Shown here one piece after another: positions 26,331 through 35,092 of a stretch of DNA of 50,906 nucleotides (positions within the stretch are counted from its first letter, which is position 1; every line of letters begins with the position of its first letter). The translations under genes were made by a program, and so were the position numbers. This DNA is from Zhongshania aliphaticivorans (lineage in GTDB: Bacteria; Pseudomonadota; Gammaproteobacteria; Pseudomonadales; Spongiibacteraceae), in NCBI RefSeq assembly GCF_902705855.1, contig NZ_CACSIJ010000014.1, forward strand, positions 226,349 through 277,254, written 5' to 3'. The notes beneath the pieces were generated by a model that did no database searches, was not told the origin of the DNA, and was given only the letters and a program-made list of their open reading frames with translations.

Positions 26331-27556
26331 TGTTTTTACGTTTAGCCCTGGCAAGTCTGCGCAGTCGCAAAGGTTCAGTATTGCTGACGTTTCTCGCTAT
26401 TACAGTCAGTGTGTTCGTATTGCTGGGTGTAGAGCAAATTCGCCAACAAGCTAAAAGCAGTTTTAACAATACCGTGTCTGGTATTGATTTGATTGTTGGG
26501 GCGCGCACCGGCGATATTAATTTACTGCTGTATTCAGTTTTTCGTTTGGGTCACGCCAGTAATAATATTTCTTGGCAAAGTTATCAGCACATTGCCGCAG
26601 ACCCAAACGTTGCGTGGACAATCCCCGTTGCCCTTGGCGACTCTCACAAAGGTTACCGGGTCATGGGAACGACGGCGGATTATTTTAATCACTTTCGCTT
26701 TGGTCAAAACCGACCCTTGGTGCTGGCGGAGGGCAAGCCTTTTTCCCAGCTCTATGAGCTGGTTCTTGGCAGTGAAGTTGCTCGATCACTGGGTTATCAG
26801 ATTGGCGACGAGCTGGTGCTGGCACACGGTTTGGGGAGTACCAGCTTCAGCCAACACAAGGACAAACCTTTTCGGGTTGCGGGCATTCTTCAAGCTACCG
26901 GTACGCCAGTAGATCAGACCTTGCATGTTAGTCTTCAGGCGATTGAAGCCATCCACAGCGGCTGGCAAAACGGTGTAAAAATACCCGGTGCAGATCATGG
27001 GCACGACGAAGAAGACCTGACACCGGAGTCTATAACCGCGTTTATGGTTGGACTTAAATCCAAGCTGGCCACCTTTCGTTTGCAGCGACAAATTAACACC
27101 TACGACAGCGAAGCCCTGCAAGCCATTCTTCCCGGCGTGACCCTAAGCCAGCTTTGGCAGATGATGTCGGCGATGGAAAATACCCTGCGTTTGATTGCGG
27201 CCTTAGTGCTGCTTGCCTCTTTGCTAGGTCTTGCCGCCATGTTGCTGGCGTCTATCAAAGAGCGTCAGGGCGAGATAGCCGTTATGCGCGCTATTGGCGC
27301 GCCGCCCCTGTTTGTCTTTGCGCTGATTCAGGCCGAGGCGCTGCTGATTAGCCTTGGCGGCATTCTCGTAGCAAATTTGCTCCTCATTTCATGTATTACG
27401 GTGGCCGGCAACGTCCTTGCCGAGCGTTACAGCTTGTTTATTGATGGCAAGTTACTTACACCCCAGCTGGCGTTTTATATGGGTGTGATCATTGTCAGCA
27501 CACTACTGGTGAGCGTAATACCGGGGATAAGTGCGTATCGAAAGGCGTCGGGATAG
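26330..27556 (+). CDS. ABC transporter permease, FtsX/MacB family
   Basis: A 408-residue membrane subunit with the FtsX layout: one N-terminal helix (about residues 17-37), a large periplasmic domain (about 40-270) and three C-terminal helices from about 280, 325 and 375. LASIKERQGEIAVMRAIGAP is the cytoplasmic coupling helix. A His/Asp/Glu patch in the periplasmic domain (DHGHDEEDL, about residues 223-231) could bind metal, though this is inference. The start codon shares a base with the ATPase stop. With the ATPase it should form a four-helix-per-subunit type VII transporter; the substrate is unknown. Confidence 0.88.
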   Translation: MFLRLALASLRSRKGSVLLTFLAITVSVFVLLGVEQIRQQAKSSFNNTVSGIDLIVGARTGDINLLLYSVFRLGHASNNISWQSYQHIAADPNVAWTIPVALGDSHKGYRVMGTTADYFNHFRFGQNRPLVLAEGKPFSQLYELVLGSEVARSLGYQIGDELVLAHGLGSTSFSQHKDKPFRVAGILQATGTPVDQTLHVSLQAIEAIHSGWQNGVKIPGADHGHDEEDLTPESITAFMVGLKSKLATFRLQRQINTYDSEALQAILPGVTLSQLWQMMSAMENTLRLIAALVLLASLLGLAAMLLASIKERQGEIAVMRAIGAPPLFVFALIQAEALLISLGGILVANLLLISCITVAGNVLAERYSLFIDGKLLTPQLAFYMGVIIVSTLLVSVIPGISAYRKASG

Positions 27557-27629
27557 GATCAAGCCTATTGGATGGTGATTGCTGGCAATGGAGTTTTAGG
27601 TAAGCTATTGATTTTAAAAAGAAAATTAA

Positions 27630-27705
27630 TGGTGCCCAGAGACGGAATCGAACCGCCGACACGAGGATTTTCAATCCTCTGCTCTACCGACTGAGCTATC
27701 TGGGC
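27630..27705 (-). tRNA. tRNA-Phe (GAA)
   Basis: The minus strand folds as a complete 76-base cloverleaf: acceptor stem GCCCAGA/TCTGGGC, D-arm GCTCAGTCGGTAGAGC, anticodon stem-loop GAGGATTGAAAATCCTC with anticodon GAA, T-arm GGCGGTTCGATTCCGTC, and an encoded CCA end. All standard invariant bases are present. Confidence 0.97.
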
Positions 27706-27789
27706 ATATTTGAGAGCTTTGGCTGCTTCTCAGAAGGCGCGTATTAAACCTGTTCCGAAACAATGAGTCAAGCCCCTGAAATAAGAGAG

Positions 27790-28062
27790 TTATTCGCTGG
27801 GGGGTACGTAACCCTCGGCTTTTTCGTAGTCTTCACCGGATAGAAACTTTTCCATTTCAGCTTGCAGGAATTTCCGAGAGGCGGGGTCCATCATGCTTAG
27901 GTGTTTTTCATTTATAAGCATAGTTTGGTGGGCGTGCCATTCTTCCCAGGCTTTTTTAGAGACGTTTTCGAAGATGTCTTGGCCTTTTGGGCCTGGGTAC
28001 GGCGGCTTGTCTAGGCCGTCGAGTTCTTGCTGAAATTTTTTGCAGAATACGGTGCGGGTCAT
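27790..28062 (-). CDS. yggX: Fe(2+)-trafficking / oxidative damage protection protein YggX
   Basis: A 90-residue small protein. The start [20 protein letters not shown] with Cys7, [16 protein letters not shown] and [19 protein letters not shown] match the YggX family almost throughout. YggX protects iron-sulfur clusters from oxidation and supports Fe-S repair. The ATG overlaps the mutY stop by four bases; the mutY-yggX pair is conserved in Gammaproteobacteria. Confidence 0.95.
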   Translation of the reverse strand: MTRTVFCKKFQQELDGLDKPPYPGPKGQDIFENVSKKAWEEWHAHQTMLINEKHLSMMDPASRKFLQAEMEKFLSGEDYEKAEGYVPPSE

Positions 28063-29141
28063 AGTGGGGCTTCTCTTAATAAATCTGAGCTGAATACAGC
28101 GTCGAGCAGTTTTTTAACTGGCGCGGCAAGGCCGACTTGTTGTTCAGGGTGTCCCTTATACCAAAGCTGTGGCTTGGCTTCCATGATTGTGGTGATTTCG
28201 CCGTGCAGGTGAATGTGCACTGGCGTGATGTCTAGGTGGAAGTGGCTAAAGGTATGTCGCATAAGCGGCCAGTGTTGTTTGCTACTGTTAGTGCTGAGGT
28301 TTTGGTCGATATAGTGATCGAGTTCGTCTGCGTTGGCAGCTTCGGGGAAGCTCCACAGACCGCCCCATATACCGCTGTCGGGGCGCTGTTCGAGTAAAAT
28401 TTCGCCGCGATTATTTTCAATTATCAGCATGTGAACTTGTCGAGTCGGTATTTGTTTCTTCGGTTTTTTGCTGGGGTAGTTGGTTTGAGTGTTACTGGCG
28501 AAGCTCTGGCAGTTATTTTGGACTGGGCAGCTTGGGCATTGGGGTTTGCTGCGGGTACAGAGCGTGGCACCGAGATCCATAATGGCTTGAGTGTAGTCGG
28601 CGACTCGCTTATCAGGAGTTAGCTCTTCGGCCAAATCCCATAATTGGCTTTCGACGTGTTTTAGCGCTGGCCAGCCGTCAATGGCGGCATAGCGCGTGAG
28701 TACCCGTTTTACATTGCCGTCGAGTATGGGGGCGCGACCATTACAGGCGATGGAGTATATTGCGGCAGCGGTTGAGCGACCTACGCCGGGGAGTTGCTGG
28801 AGTAGTTCGTGGTCGTGGGGGAATTCCCCGCCAAATTCATCGCAGACCAGTTTTGCGGCTTTATGGAGGTTTCTGGCGCGGGCGTAGTAGCCAAGACCCG
28901 TCCACAGCGCGAGCACGTCATCAGTTGGTGCGTCGGCAAGGTTCTGTACAGTGGGAAACCGCGCCATAAATCGTTGGTAGTAGTCGATGACGGTGGTGAC
29001 TTGGGTCTGCTGAAGCATAATTTCAGATACCCACACCCGATATGGCGTGATGTCTTGTTGCCACGGCAGATCTTTGCGGCCGGCGACGTCGAACCATGCC
29101 AGCAACTGTTGGCTGAAGGTGTGCTTACTGCTTGATTTCAT
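28059..29141 (-). CDS. mutY: A/G-specific adenine DNA glycosylase
   Basis: A 360-residue base-excision enzyme that removes A opposite 8-oxo[37 protein letters not shown] (helix-hairpin-helix), [11 protein letters not shown] with the catalytic region, and the iron-sulfur loop [17 protein letters not shown] (four Cys) are all present. A C-terminal NUDIX-like domain ([19 protein letters not shown]) reads the 8-oxoG. A GTG at 29162 extends the frame by seven residues, but the ATG at 29141, sharing a base with the upstream stop (TAATG), fits the family's length better. Confidence 0.95.
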   Translation of the reverse strand: MKSSSKHTFSQQLLAWFDVAGRKDLPWQQDITPYRVWVSEIMLQQTQVTTVIDYYQRFMARFPTVQNLADAPTDDVLALWTGLGYYARARNLHKAAKLVCDEFGGEFPHDHELLQQLPGVGRSTAAAIYSIACNGRAPILDGNVKRVLTRYAAIDGWPALKHVESQLWDLAEELTPDKRVADYTQAIMDLGATLCTRSKPQCPSCPVQNNCQSFASNTQTNYPSKKPKKQIPTRQVHMLIIENNRGEILLEQRPDSGIWGGLWSFPEAANADELDHYIDQNLSTNSSKQHWPLMRHTFSHFHLDITPVHIHLHGEITTIMEAKPQLWYKGHPEQQVGLAAPVKKLLDAVFSSDLLREAPL

Positions 29142-29536
29142 TAAGTATTGCGCTGCCAGCACCAGAGGCGATTATTGGCGCTAAAGCCTAGTTCTGCGAA
29201 CAGGTTGATGAGTTCTGGCGCGCCACGCAAATCGGCGGAGATAGATTGCAGGTCGTCGGGTAGCTGCTTCATCGCTTGGATGATGAGCTGCCGCGCTACG
29301 CCTCTACGTCGAGTGACTTCACGTACGGATAATTGCGCTATCTGGTAGTCGCCGCCGTAGATGGGAGTGAGGGTAAAAGCAGACAGAATTCGGCCATTAA
29401 AGCGGCCGCCGTAGATAATTAGTTTGCCAGAATTGGCAGACGCCAGCAGTTTTACACTGTCGTTTGGGTACAGTATTTCGAGGTCCGCAGCGTCCTGTGG
29501 GTCTGGCTGGGTGATAATTTCTGCGTATACAGGCAT
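29141..29536 (-). CDS. panZ: PanZ/PanM-like GNAT protein (aspartate decarboxylase maturation factor)
   Basis: A 131-residue GNAT-fold protein. [17 protein letters not shown] and [17 protein letters not shown] are strikingly close to E. coli PanZ (ARFNERLL..., [12 protein letters not shown]). PanZ binds acetyl-CoA and the PanD zymogen, triggering its self-cleavage and inhibiting it when CoA is high, so tuning beta-alanine and CoA supply. It is the first gene of a panZ-mutY-yggX run, divergent from hisB across 81 bases. The call rests on the motif match from memory; a generic GNAT acetyltransferase is the alternative. Confidence 0.75.
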   Translation of the reverse strand: MPVYAEIITQPDPQDAADLEILYPNDSVKLLASANSGKLIIYGGRFNGRILSAFTLTPIYGGDYQIAQLSVREVTRRRGVARQLIIQAMKQLPDDLQSISADLRGAPELINLFAELGFSANNRLWCWQRNT

Positions 29537-29617
29537 TTATGACGTTTCTGCTTGGTGTAATACGGGTTGGGATTTTTTATAATACGCTATTGTAAGCAAA
29601 TAACCGATGAGGCGTCG

Positions 29618-30211
29618 ATGAACGAGCGCAAAGCTACGATCAGCCGTAACACCCTAGAAACCCAAATTACCGTGACAGTGAACCTGGATGGCACGGGTAC
29701 GTCTCATTTTGATACTGGGGTTCCCTTCCTAGATCATATGATGGATCAGATTGCCCGTCACGGCCTGATTGATTTGGTAGTGCACGCCAAGGGTGATTTA
29801 CACATTGACGCGCATCACACCGTTGAAGACATTGGCATCACCATGGGCCAGGCATTCGCTGAGGCGGTTGGCGATAAGAAAGGTATTACTCGCTACGGTC
29901 ACGCTTATGTGCCGTTGGACGAGGCTTTGTCGCGGGTGGTAATCGACTTCTCTGGTCGTGCTGGTCTGGAATATCACGTGCCTTATACTCGCGGCAGCGT
30001 GGGTGGTTTTGACGTGGATTTGTTCTCTGAGTTTTTTCACGGCTTTGTGAATCACGCCAAAGTGACTCTGCACATCGATAATTTGCGCGGTAAAAACACC
30101 CATCACCAAGCTGAAACGGTGTTTAAAGCATTTGGTCGCGCACTGCGTATGGCCTTGCAGGCCGACGAGCGCATGGCGGGCATTACGCCTTCTACCAAGG
30201 GTAGTCTCTAG
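29618..30211 (+). CDS. hisB: Imidazoleglycerol-phosphate dehydratase
   Basis: A 197-residue monofunctional dehydratase, the sixth step enzyme of histidine synthesis. [24 protein letters not shown] and [20 protein letters not shown] carry the paired His/Glu manganese ligands. The frame is open from 29567, but the ATG at 29618 has GAGG upstream and gives the standard [16 protein letters not shown] start. No phosphatase domain is fused, unlike the enterobacterial HisB. First gene of hisBHAF. Confidence 0.95.
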   Translation: MNERKATISRNTLETQITVTVNLDGTGTSHFDTGVPFLDHMMDQIARHGLIDLVVHAKGDLHIDAHHTVEDIGITMGQAFAEAVGDKKGITRYGHAYVPLDEALSRVVIDFSGRAGLEYHVPYTRGSVGGFDVDLFSEFFHGFVNHAKVTLHIDNLRGKNTHHQAETVFKAFGRALRMALQADERMAGITPSTKGSL

Positions 30212-30222
30212 GGTTTTTCAAT

Positions 30223-30888
30223 ATGAGTAAGTCTTCCGTTGCCGTAATAGATTACGGCATGGGTAATTTGCACTCGGTGGCCAGCGCTCTCGAGAAGGTT
30301 GGCGATGGCGTTAAGGTCATGGTCACCGATTGCCCCGACACAATTTTGAGCGCGGATCGGGTGATTTTTCCCGGTGTGGGCGCGATTCGCGATTGCATGG
30401 CTGAGCTTAAATCTCGTGGTTTAGATGAAGTCATTCAGGAAGTAGCGGCGCAAAAGCCACTGCTCGGCATTTGTCTTGGTATGCAGGCTTTGCTGGAAAG
30501 CAGCGAGGAGAATGGCGGCGTTGAATGTTTAGATGTACTGCCAGGCGCGGTTAAATTCTTTGGTAGTGATCTGCGCGATGCTGCGGGCGGGCGTCTTAAA
30601 GTCCCGCACATGGGTTGGAACAATGTTATTCAAGCCATTGATCACCCGTTGTGGGCCGGTATTCCCGATGCCAGCCGATTCTATTTTGTGCACAGCTACT
30701 ACGTTGATGCACCGGAATTTGTGGCGGGTAGCTGCGACTACGGCGTGCAAGTACACGCGGCACTGGCCTGCGACAATGTGTTTGCCGTGCAGTTTCACCC
30801 TGAAAAAAGCGGTGATATGGGCCTGCGCCTGCTAAGCAATTTTTTGAACTGGGATCGCCCCGCGGCCTTTTTCCCAGTGACTGACTAA
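30223..30888 (+). CDS. hisH: Imidazole glycerol phosphate synthase glutaminase subunit
   Basis: A 221-residue class I glutamine amidotransferase that feeds ammonia to HisF. The triad is visible: Cys84 in LGICLGMQ, and His192 and Glu194 in [19 protein letters not shown] and [11 protein letters not shown] are family motifs. It lies 11 bases after hisB, and hisA follows after 15, so the genes are one operon; HisH and HisF form the synthase heterodimer. Confidence 0.95.
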   Translation: MSKSSVAVIDYGMGNLHSVASALEKVGDGVKVMVTDCPDTILSADRVIFPGVGAIRDCMAELKSRGLDEVIQEVAAQKPLLGICLGMQALLESSEENGGVECLDVLPGAVKFFGSDLRDAAGGRLKVPHMGWNNVIQAIDHPLWAGIPDASRFYFVHSYYVDAPEFVAGSCDYGVQVHAALACDNVFAVQFHPEKSGDMGLRLLSNFLNWDRPAAFFPVTD

Positions 30889-30903
30889 TATTAAGGTTTC
30901 ACT

Positions 30904-31638
30904 ATGTTGATTATCCCCGCAATAGATTTAAAAGACGGCCAATGTGTGCGTCTGCGTCAAGGCGAAATGGGCGACTCTACGGTATACGGCAATGATCCCG
31001 TAGAAATGGCTGCACGCTGGGTTACTGCGGGTGGTCGTCGCCTGCATTTGGTTGATCTCAATGGTGCCTTTGAAGGCAAGCCCGTGAATGGCGAAGCGGT
31101 AACCGCTATTGCTAAGGCCTACCCAGATTTGCCGATTCAAATTGGCGGCGGTATTCGCTCATTGCATACCATCGAGCAGTATTTAGATGCTGGCGTGAAC
31201 TATGTGATTATCGGTACTAAAGCCGTTAAAGATCCTAAGTTTGTGGCTGAGGCCTGCAAGGCGTTCCCTGGTTCGGTCATCGTCGGCTTAGACGCCAAAG
31301 ATGGTTTGGTTGCTACAGACGGTTGGGCCGAAGTGTCTAATTTAGTGGCTACAGAGCTGGCTAAGCGTTTTGAGCAAGATGGCGTGAGTTCGATTGTATA
31401 CACCGATATTAGTCGTGACGGCATGATGCAGGGCGTTAATATTGATGCGACCGTGGCAATGGCGAAGGCTTCTGGTCTGCCGGTAATTGCCTCTGGTGGT
31501 GTGACCAATATGGACGATATTCGGGCGCTTAACGCAGTTGCGGATGCCGGTATTTTGGGTGCAATCACTGGGCGTGCGATTTACGAAGGCGAACTCGATT
31601 TAGCCGAAGCGCAGCGTTACTGCGACGACAACCGTTAA
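30904..31638 (+). CDS. hisA: Phosphoribosylformimino-AICAR phosphate isomerase
   Basis: A 244-residue TIM-barrel isomerase of histidine synthesis (ProFAR to PRFAR). [17 protein letters not shown] gives the first catalytic Asp (Asp8); [11 protein letters not shown] carries the second (about residue 170) and phosphate-binding loops GGGIRS and ASGGV are in place. Length is normal. Third gene of the his unit, followed after 24 bases by hisF. Confidence 0.95.
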   Translation: MLIIPAIDLKDGQCVRLRQGEMGDSTVYGNDPVEMAARWVTAGGRRLHLVDLNGAFEGKPVNGEAVTAIAKAYPDLPIQIGGGIRSLHTIEQYLDAGVNYVIIGTKAVKDPKFVAEACKAFPGSVIVGLDAKDGLVATDGWAEVSNLVATELAKRFEQDGVSSIVYTDISRDGMMQGVNIDATVAMAKASGLPVIASGGVTNMDDIRALNAVADAGILGAITGRAIYEGELDLAEAQRYCDDNR

Positions 31639-31662
31639 CAGCGGATAGGACGAGAAACCACT

Positions 31663-32439
31663 ATGGCTTTGGCTAAACGCATTATTCCCTGCTTAGATGT
31701 GGACAAAGGTCGTGTTGTAAAAGGTGTTAATTTTGTTGGTATTCGCGACGCCGGTGATCCGGTAGAGATTGCCAAGCGCTACAACGAACAGGGCGCCGAC
31801 GAAATCACCTTTTTAGATATTACGGCGACTCACGAAGGTCGTGAGACGACTGTTCACACCGTTGAGCAAATCGCGGCAGAGGTGTTTATTCCGCTAACAG
31901 TTGGCGGCGGTATTCGCGAGATTAAAGATATTCGCACCATGCTTAATGCCGGTGCCGATAAGGTCGGCATTAACTCGGCAGCAATTCACCGGCCCGATTT
32001 TGTTAAAGAAGCCGCAGACCGTTTTGGATCACAGTGCATTGTGATTGCCATTGATGCCAAGCGTGTTGCCGATGAGGCCGACGGTCGTCCCCGTTGGGAA
32101 ATATTCACCCACGGTGGTCGCAAGCCAACCGGTATTAATGCGGTGGAGTGGGCGATAAAAATGGTTGAGAACGGCGCGGGTGAAGTTCTACTTACCAGCA
32201 TGGATGGTGACGGCACTAAAGCTGGTTATGATTTGGCGTTGACCCGTGCTATTTCTGAAGCCGTGCCGGTGCCGGTTATTGCCTCTGGTGGGGTGGGTAA
32301 TCTCGATCATATGGTGGCGGGTATTAAAGAAGGCTTGGCCGACGCCGTGTTGGCGGCAAGTATTTTTCACTTTGCGGAATACACCGTGCCAGAAGCCAAG
32401 GCTTATATGGCAGCCCACGGGATTGAAGTACGTTTATAA
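31663..32439 (+). CDS. hisF: Imidazole glycerol phosphate synthase cyclase subunit
   Basis: A 258-residue TIM barrel that closes the imidazole ring using ammonia from His[13 protein letters not shown] (Asp11) and [14 protein letters not shown] (Asp about 185 region) carry the cyclase acids; VGGGIREI and IASGGVGN bind phosphate. The gene ends the his unit, and a strong bidirectional terminator follows. No hisI or hisE follows here, although they often do in this order. Confidence 0.95.
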   Translation: MALAKRIIPCLDVDKGRVVKGVNFVGIRDAGDPVEIAKRYNEQGADEITFLDITATHEGRETTVHTVEQIAAEVFIPLTVGGGIREIKDIRTMLNAGADKVGINSAAIHRPDFVKEAADRFGSQCIVIAIDAKRVADEADGRPRWEIFTHGGRKPTGINAVEWAIKMVENGAGEVLLTSMDGDGTKAGYDLALTRAISEAVPVPVIASGGVGNLDHMVAGIKEGLADAVLAASIFHFAEYTVPEAKAYMAAHGIEVRL

Positions 32440-32451
32440 TTTATACTTTAG

Positions 32452-32497
32452 CAGACACAAAAAAGCGGGCTTGGGTTTGCCCGCTTTTTTGTGTCTG
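32452..32497. terminator. Bidirectional intrinsic terminator between hisF and ctpA
   Basis: A perfect 19-bp stem (32452-32470 with 32479-32497) around the loop TTGGGTTT. Within it the core AAAAAAGCGGGC...GCCCGCTTTTTT gives a GC stem flanked by an A-run and a T-run, so it works on both strands for the convergent hisF and ctpA genes. Confidence 0.9.
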
Positions 32498-32517
32498 GAA
32501 TAATGCTGGAGCAGCAA

Positions 32518-33864
32518 TTACTGAATAGCAGTTTCAATAATCGCTGTTTTGGGTGTAGACATGATGTACATGCCTTTGAGTAGGTTTAGCGCTTCATATA
32601 ATTGATTGTCGCCACCAGCTATATCTTCGCGTCCGCCTTTCTCGGCTTTGCGACTTACGCTAGTGCTTTCTTTACCGTCGCCGCGACCGAGGTGGCCGGC
32701 CAAATCCGCTTCGGTGATTTCAATGCCTGCCGCCAGTGCTTCAATACGTGCTCTTTCAACAATAATGTCTGGCTCTATACCTTGGGCCTGAATCGATCTG
32801 CCACTGGGGGTAAAGTAACGTGCGGTAGTTAGTTTAATAGCGCTTTCTTCTGAGAGCGGAAGCACGGTTTGCACCGAGCCTTTACCAAAGCTGCGGGTGC
32901 CGATAATGACGGCGCGGCGGTGATCTTGCAGGGCGCCGGCAACGATTTCAGATGCGGAGGCAGAGCCGCCATTAATTAATACCACCATCGGGGTAGCATC
33001 GGCAGGGCTTTTGGCGCTAGCCATGAATCGGCTATAGGCGTTTGGGAGTCGTCCTTCGGTATAGACAATAAGACCGTCATTAATGAACTCGTTGACGACC
33101 TGTACTGAAGCCTGCAGTAAGCCGCCGGGGTTATTCCGCAAATCTAAGACTAGGCCTCTTAATTCATCGCGCCCCGCCTTGAGTTTGTTGAGTTCCTTTT
33201 TCAAATCTTGGCCGGTGCGGCTTTGGAATTGGGAAATACGAATATAGCCGTAGCCGGGTTCAAGCACTTCGCTACGCACGCTGGCTACGGTAATAACGTC
33301 ACGCTTTAGCGGTATTTCAAATGGTGCGCTAATGCCGCTGCGGAGTATTGTTAGTACAATTTTACTGCCGGCGGGCCCGCGCATTAAGGTGACCGCTTCT
33401 TGGAGGTTAAGACCTTTTATTGGTTTATTATCGATTTGAATAATAAGGTCGCCGGTTTGGATGCCGGCGCGTTCAGCGGGCGTGTCGTCGATGGGCGTAA
33501 CGACTTTAATAAAGCCATTTTCCATGCCGACTTCAATGCCCAAACCGCCAAATTCGCCGGTGGTATGGTTTTGTAAGTCTTCAAAAGAGCTGGCGTCTAG
33601 ATAGTCTGAATGTGGATCTAGGCCGCTTAGCATACCGCGAATGGCATTTTCTAGAAGGGTTTTGTCGTCTACTTCTTCTACATAACTAAGACGGATTTGA
33701 TTAAACACGTCGGCAAAATTTCTTAATGCCTGCAGCGGTAGCTGGCCCTGTGCTGCGGTGACCTCTTGCGTAGCGACATCATCTTCTTCGGCCATTGAGC
33801 TTATTGGGGCGGCCAATAGGGCAACCGTAATGGCGGTTAGAGTGAGGCGAAGCATATTTGGCAT
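32518..33864 (-). CDS. ctpA: Carboxy-terminal processing protease (S41)
   Basis: A 448-residue exported serine protease. Signal peptide to about residue 25 (PISSMAEE); a PDZ domain around residues 95-175 (GGLGIEVGMENGFIKVVTP, IQIDNKPIKGLN) recognises substrate C-termini; the S41 core has GGSASASEIVAGAL with the nucleophile Ser (about residue 300) and SFGKGSVQT with the base Lys (about 326). CtpA-type enzymes trim or degrade periplasmic proteins, including cell-wall hydrolases. It is the last gene of gpmI-envC-ctpA; being beside an EnvC-type murein hydrolase activator fits a cell-wall role. Confidence 0.92.
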   Translation of the reverse strand: MPNMLRLTLTAITVALLAAPISSMAEEDDVATQEVTAAQGQLPLQALRNFADVFNQIRLSYVEEVDDKTLLENAIRGMLSGLDPHSDYLDASSFEDLQNHTTGEFGGLGIEVGMENGFIKVVTPIDDTPAERAGIQTGDLIIQIDNKPIKGLNLQEAVTLMRGPAGSKIVLTILRSGISAPFEIPLKRDVITVASVRSEVLEPGYGYIRISQFQSRTGQDLKKELNKLKAGRDELRGLVLDLRNNPGGLLQASVQVVNEFINDGLIVYTEGRLPNAYSRFMASAKSPADATPMVVLINGGSASASEIVAGALQDHRRAVIIGTRSFGKGSVQTVLPLSEESAIKLTTARYFTPSGRSIQAQGIEPDIIVERARIEALAAGIEITEADLAGHLGRGDGKESTSVSRKAEKGGREDIAGGDNQLYEALNLLKGMYIMSTPKTAIIETAIQ

Positions 33865-33933
33865 GACGTAAATTCCTGGTGCAACTTCAATTGAGAGTTA
33901 TTGTATCTTGCTTTATCGGCGATTACTTCGCCC

Positions 33934-35079
33934 TTACTGACACCATCTACGGGGGTCTGTGGGGCGACCTTTGTAACGAATTTCAAAATAAAGTCCGGCT
34001 TGGCGCTGCCCGCCACTATTACCAACGGTGGCGACTGCTTCGCCGCCTTTAACCCAGTCACCTTCGGTGCGCAGTAGGCTTTGGTTATGTGCGTACAAGC
34101 TGAGGTAACCGCCGCCGTGATCGACAATAATAAGTAGGCCTGCACCGCGCAACCAGTCAGCAAATACTACGCGACCATTGTGAATAGAGATTACCGAGTC
34201 ACCTTCGTTGCCGGCAATTTGAATACCTTGCCATGTTACTGCGCTGCCTTGCCTAGGTGAGCCGTAACGATTGAGGAGCTTGCCTCTGACCGGCCAAGGC
34301 ATTTTTCCGCGCATGGCGTTAAAGGGCTTGTAGCTTGCTGGAATGGCGATATTGGTGATTTCACGCTCGACCGCCTGTAGGACGCTTTCTAGGCTTTTAC
34401 GTTCCTTGTCTAGGGTGTTAAGCGAGCTGGTTTTAGTGACGATATCGCGATCTATACCCGCGAGCGTATTGGCGCGTTGCTGCTTTTGTTGGAACAGTGT
34501 TTGTTGCTGGCGCTGCAATTCTGAACTGGTTTCCGCCAAGGCTTCGGCTTCAGCTTCGATGGCAGGCTTTAAAGTATCTAATTCAGTGAGTGTGTCACGG
34601 TACTTGCTAAGCTCTTCGCTGCGGGCGCGGTTAAAGTAGTCAAAGTAGGTCAGTGTGCGGCTGAGCTTTTCCGGCTGCTCCTGATTCAGCAGCATTTTTA
34701 ACTGACTTTCTTTGCCCAGTGTGTAGGCGTTGCGAACGTGCTCCGCAATAAGGTTTTTTTGGTTTTGTTGTTTTTTACGTAGCTGCTGCTGGCGTGTTTC
34801 TAACTCGGCTAACTTGCGCTGCTGCTCGTCGCGCTTTTTGCTAGTGCGATGAAGTTTTGCTGCTAGCTCGCCAATATCTTTCTCGATGTTACGTAGCGCT
34901 TTGGCGGTGCTGCTACGGTCATTTTGTTGTTTGCTAATCGACTTTTTTAACGAGCCGATTTTTTCATTCAGTGTATTGAGTTCACGCTGGGTCTTTTCGT
35001 TGTTGGCGCTCACCGCAGTGCTTGTCAGCAGCAATAAAACCCAACATAGTTTGCGAAGACTGGCAGCGCGCAGCAGCAC
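33934..35079 (-). CDS. envC: Murein hydrolase activator, EnvC-like with degenerate LytM domain
   Basis: A 381-residue periplasmic protein. Signal peptide (SSTAVSA type, to about residue 25), a long coiled coil (about 28-245, rich in KQQN, RRLA and QQQ patterns) and a C-terminal M23/LytM domain (about 265-381). The zinc ligands of active M23 peptidases are missing: TWQGIQIAG stands where HxxxD is expected and GLYFEIR where HxH is expected. Loss of the metal site is what defines EnvC-type activators, which switch on amidases at the division septum instead of cutting peptidoglycan. Between gpmI (13 bases away) and ctpA, an order common in Gammaproteobacteria. Confidence 0.9.
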   Translation of the reverse strand: MLLRAASLRKLCWVLLLLTSTAVSANNEKTQRELNTLNEKIGSLKKSISKQQNDRSSTAKALRNIEKDIGELAAKLHRTSKKRDEQQRKLAELETRQQQLRKKQQNQKNLIAEHVRNAYTLGKESQLKMLLNQEQPEKLSRTLTYFDYFNRARSEELSKYRDTLTELDTLKPAIEAEAEALAETSSELQRQQQTLFQQKQQRANTLAGIDRDIVTKTSSLNTLDKERKSLESVLQAVEREITNIAIPASYKPFNAMRGKMPWPVRGKLLNRYGSPRQGSAVTWQGIQIAGNEGDSVISIHNGRVVFADWLRGAGLLIIVDHGGGYLSLYAHNQSLLRTEGDWVKGGEAVATVGNSGGQRQAGLYFEIRYKGRPTDPRRWCQ

Positions 35080-35092
35080 TTTAATAACCGTC

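Noticed and set aside
27557-27789. Integration site at tRNA-Phe as boundary of the zinc island
   Set aside because: No duplicated tRNA 3' end was noticed in the island's flanks and no integrase is nearby.
28809-29135. A 108-codon open frame antisense to mutY
   Set aside because: It is explained by the mutY codon pattern; no ribosome site or recognisable protein.
33837-34163. A 108-codon open frame on the minus strand overlapping envC
   Set aside because: It runs in another frame through the conserved LytM domain of envC, without ribosome site or family features.
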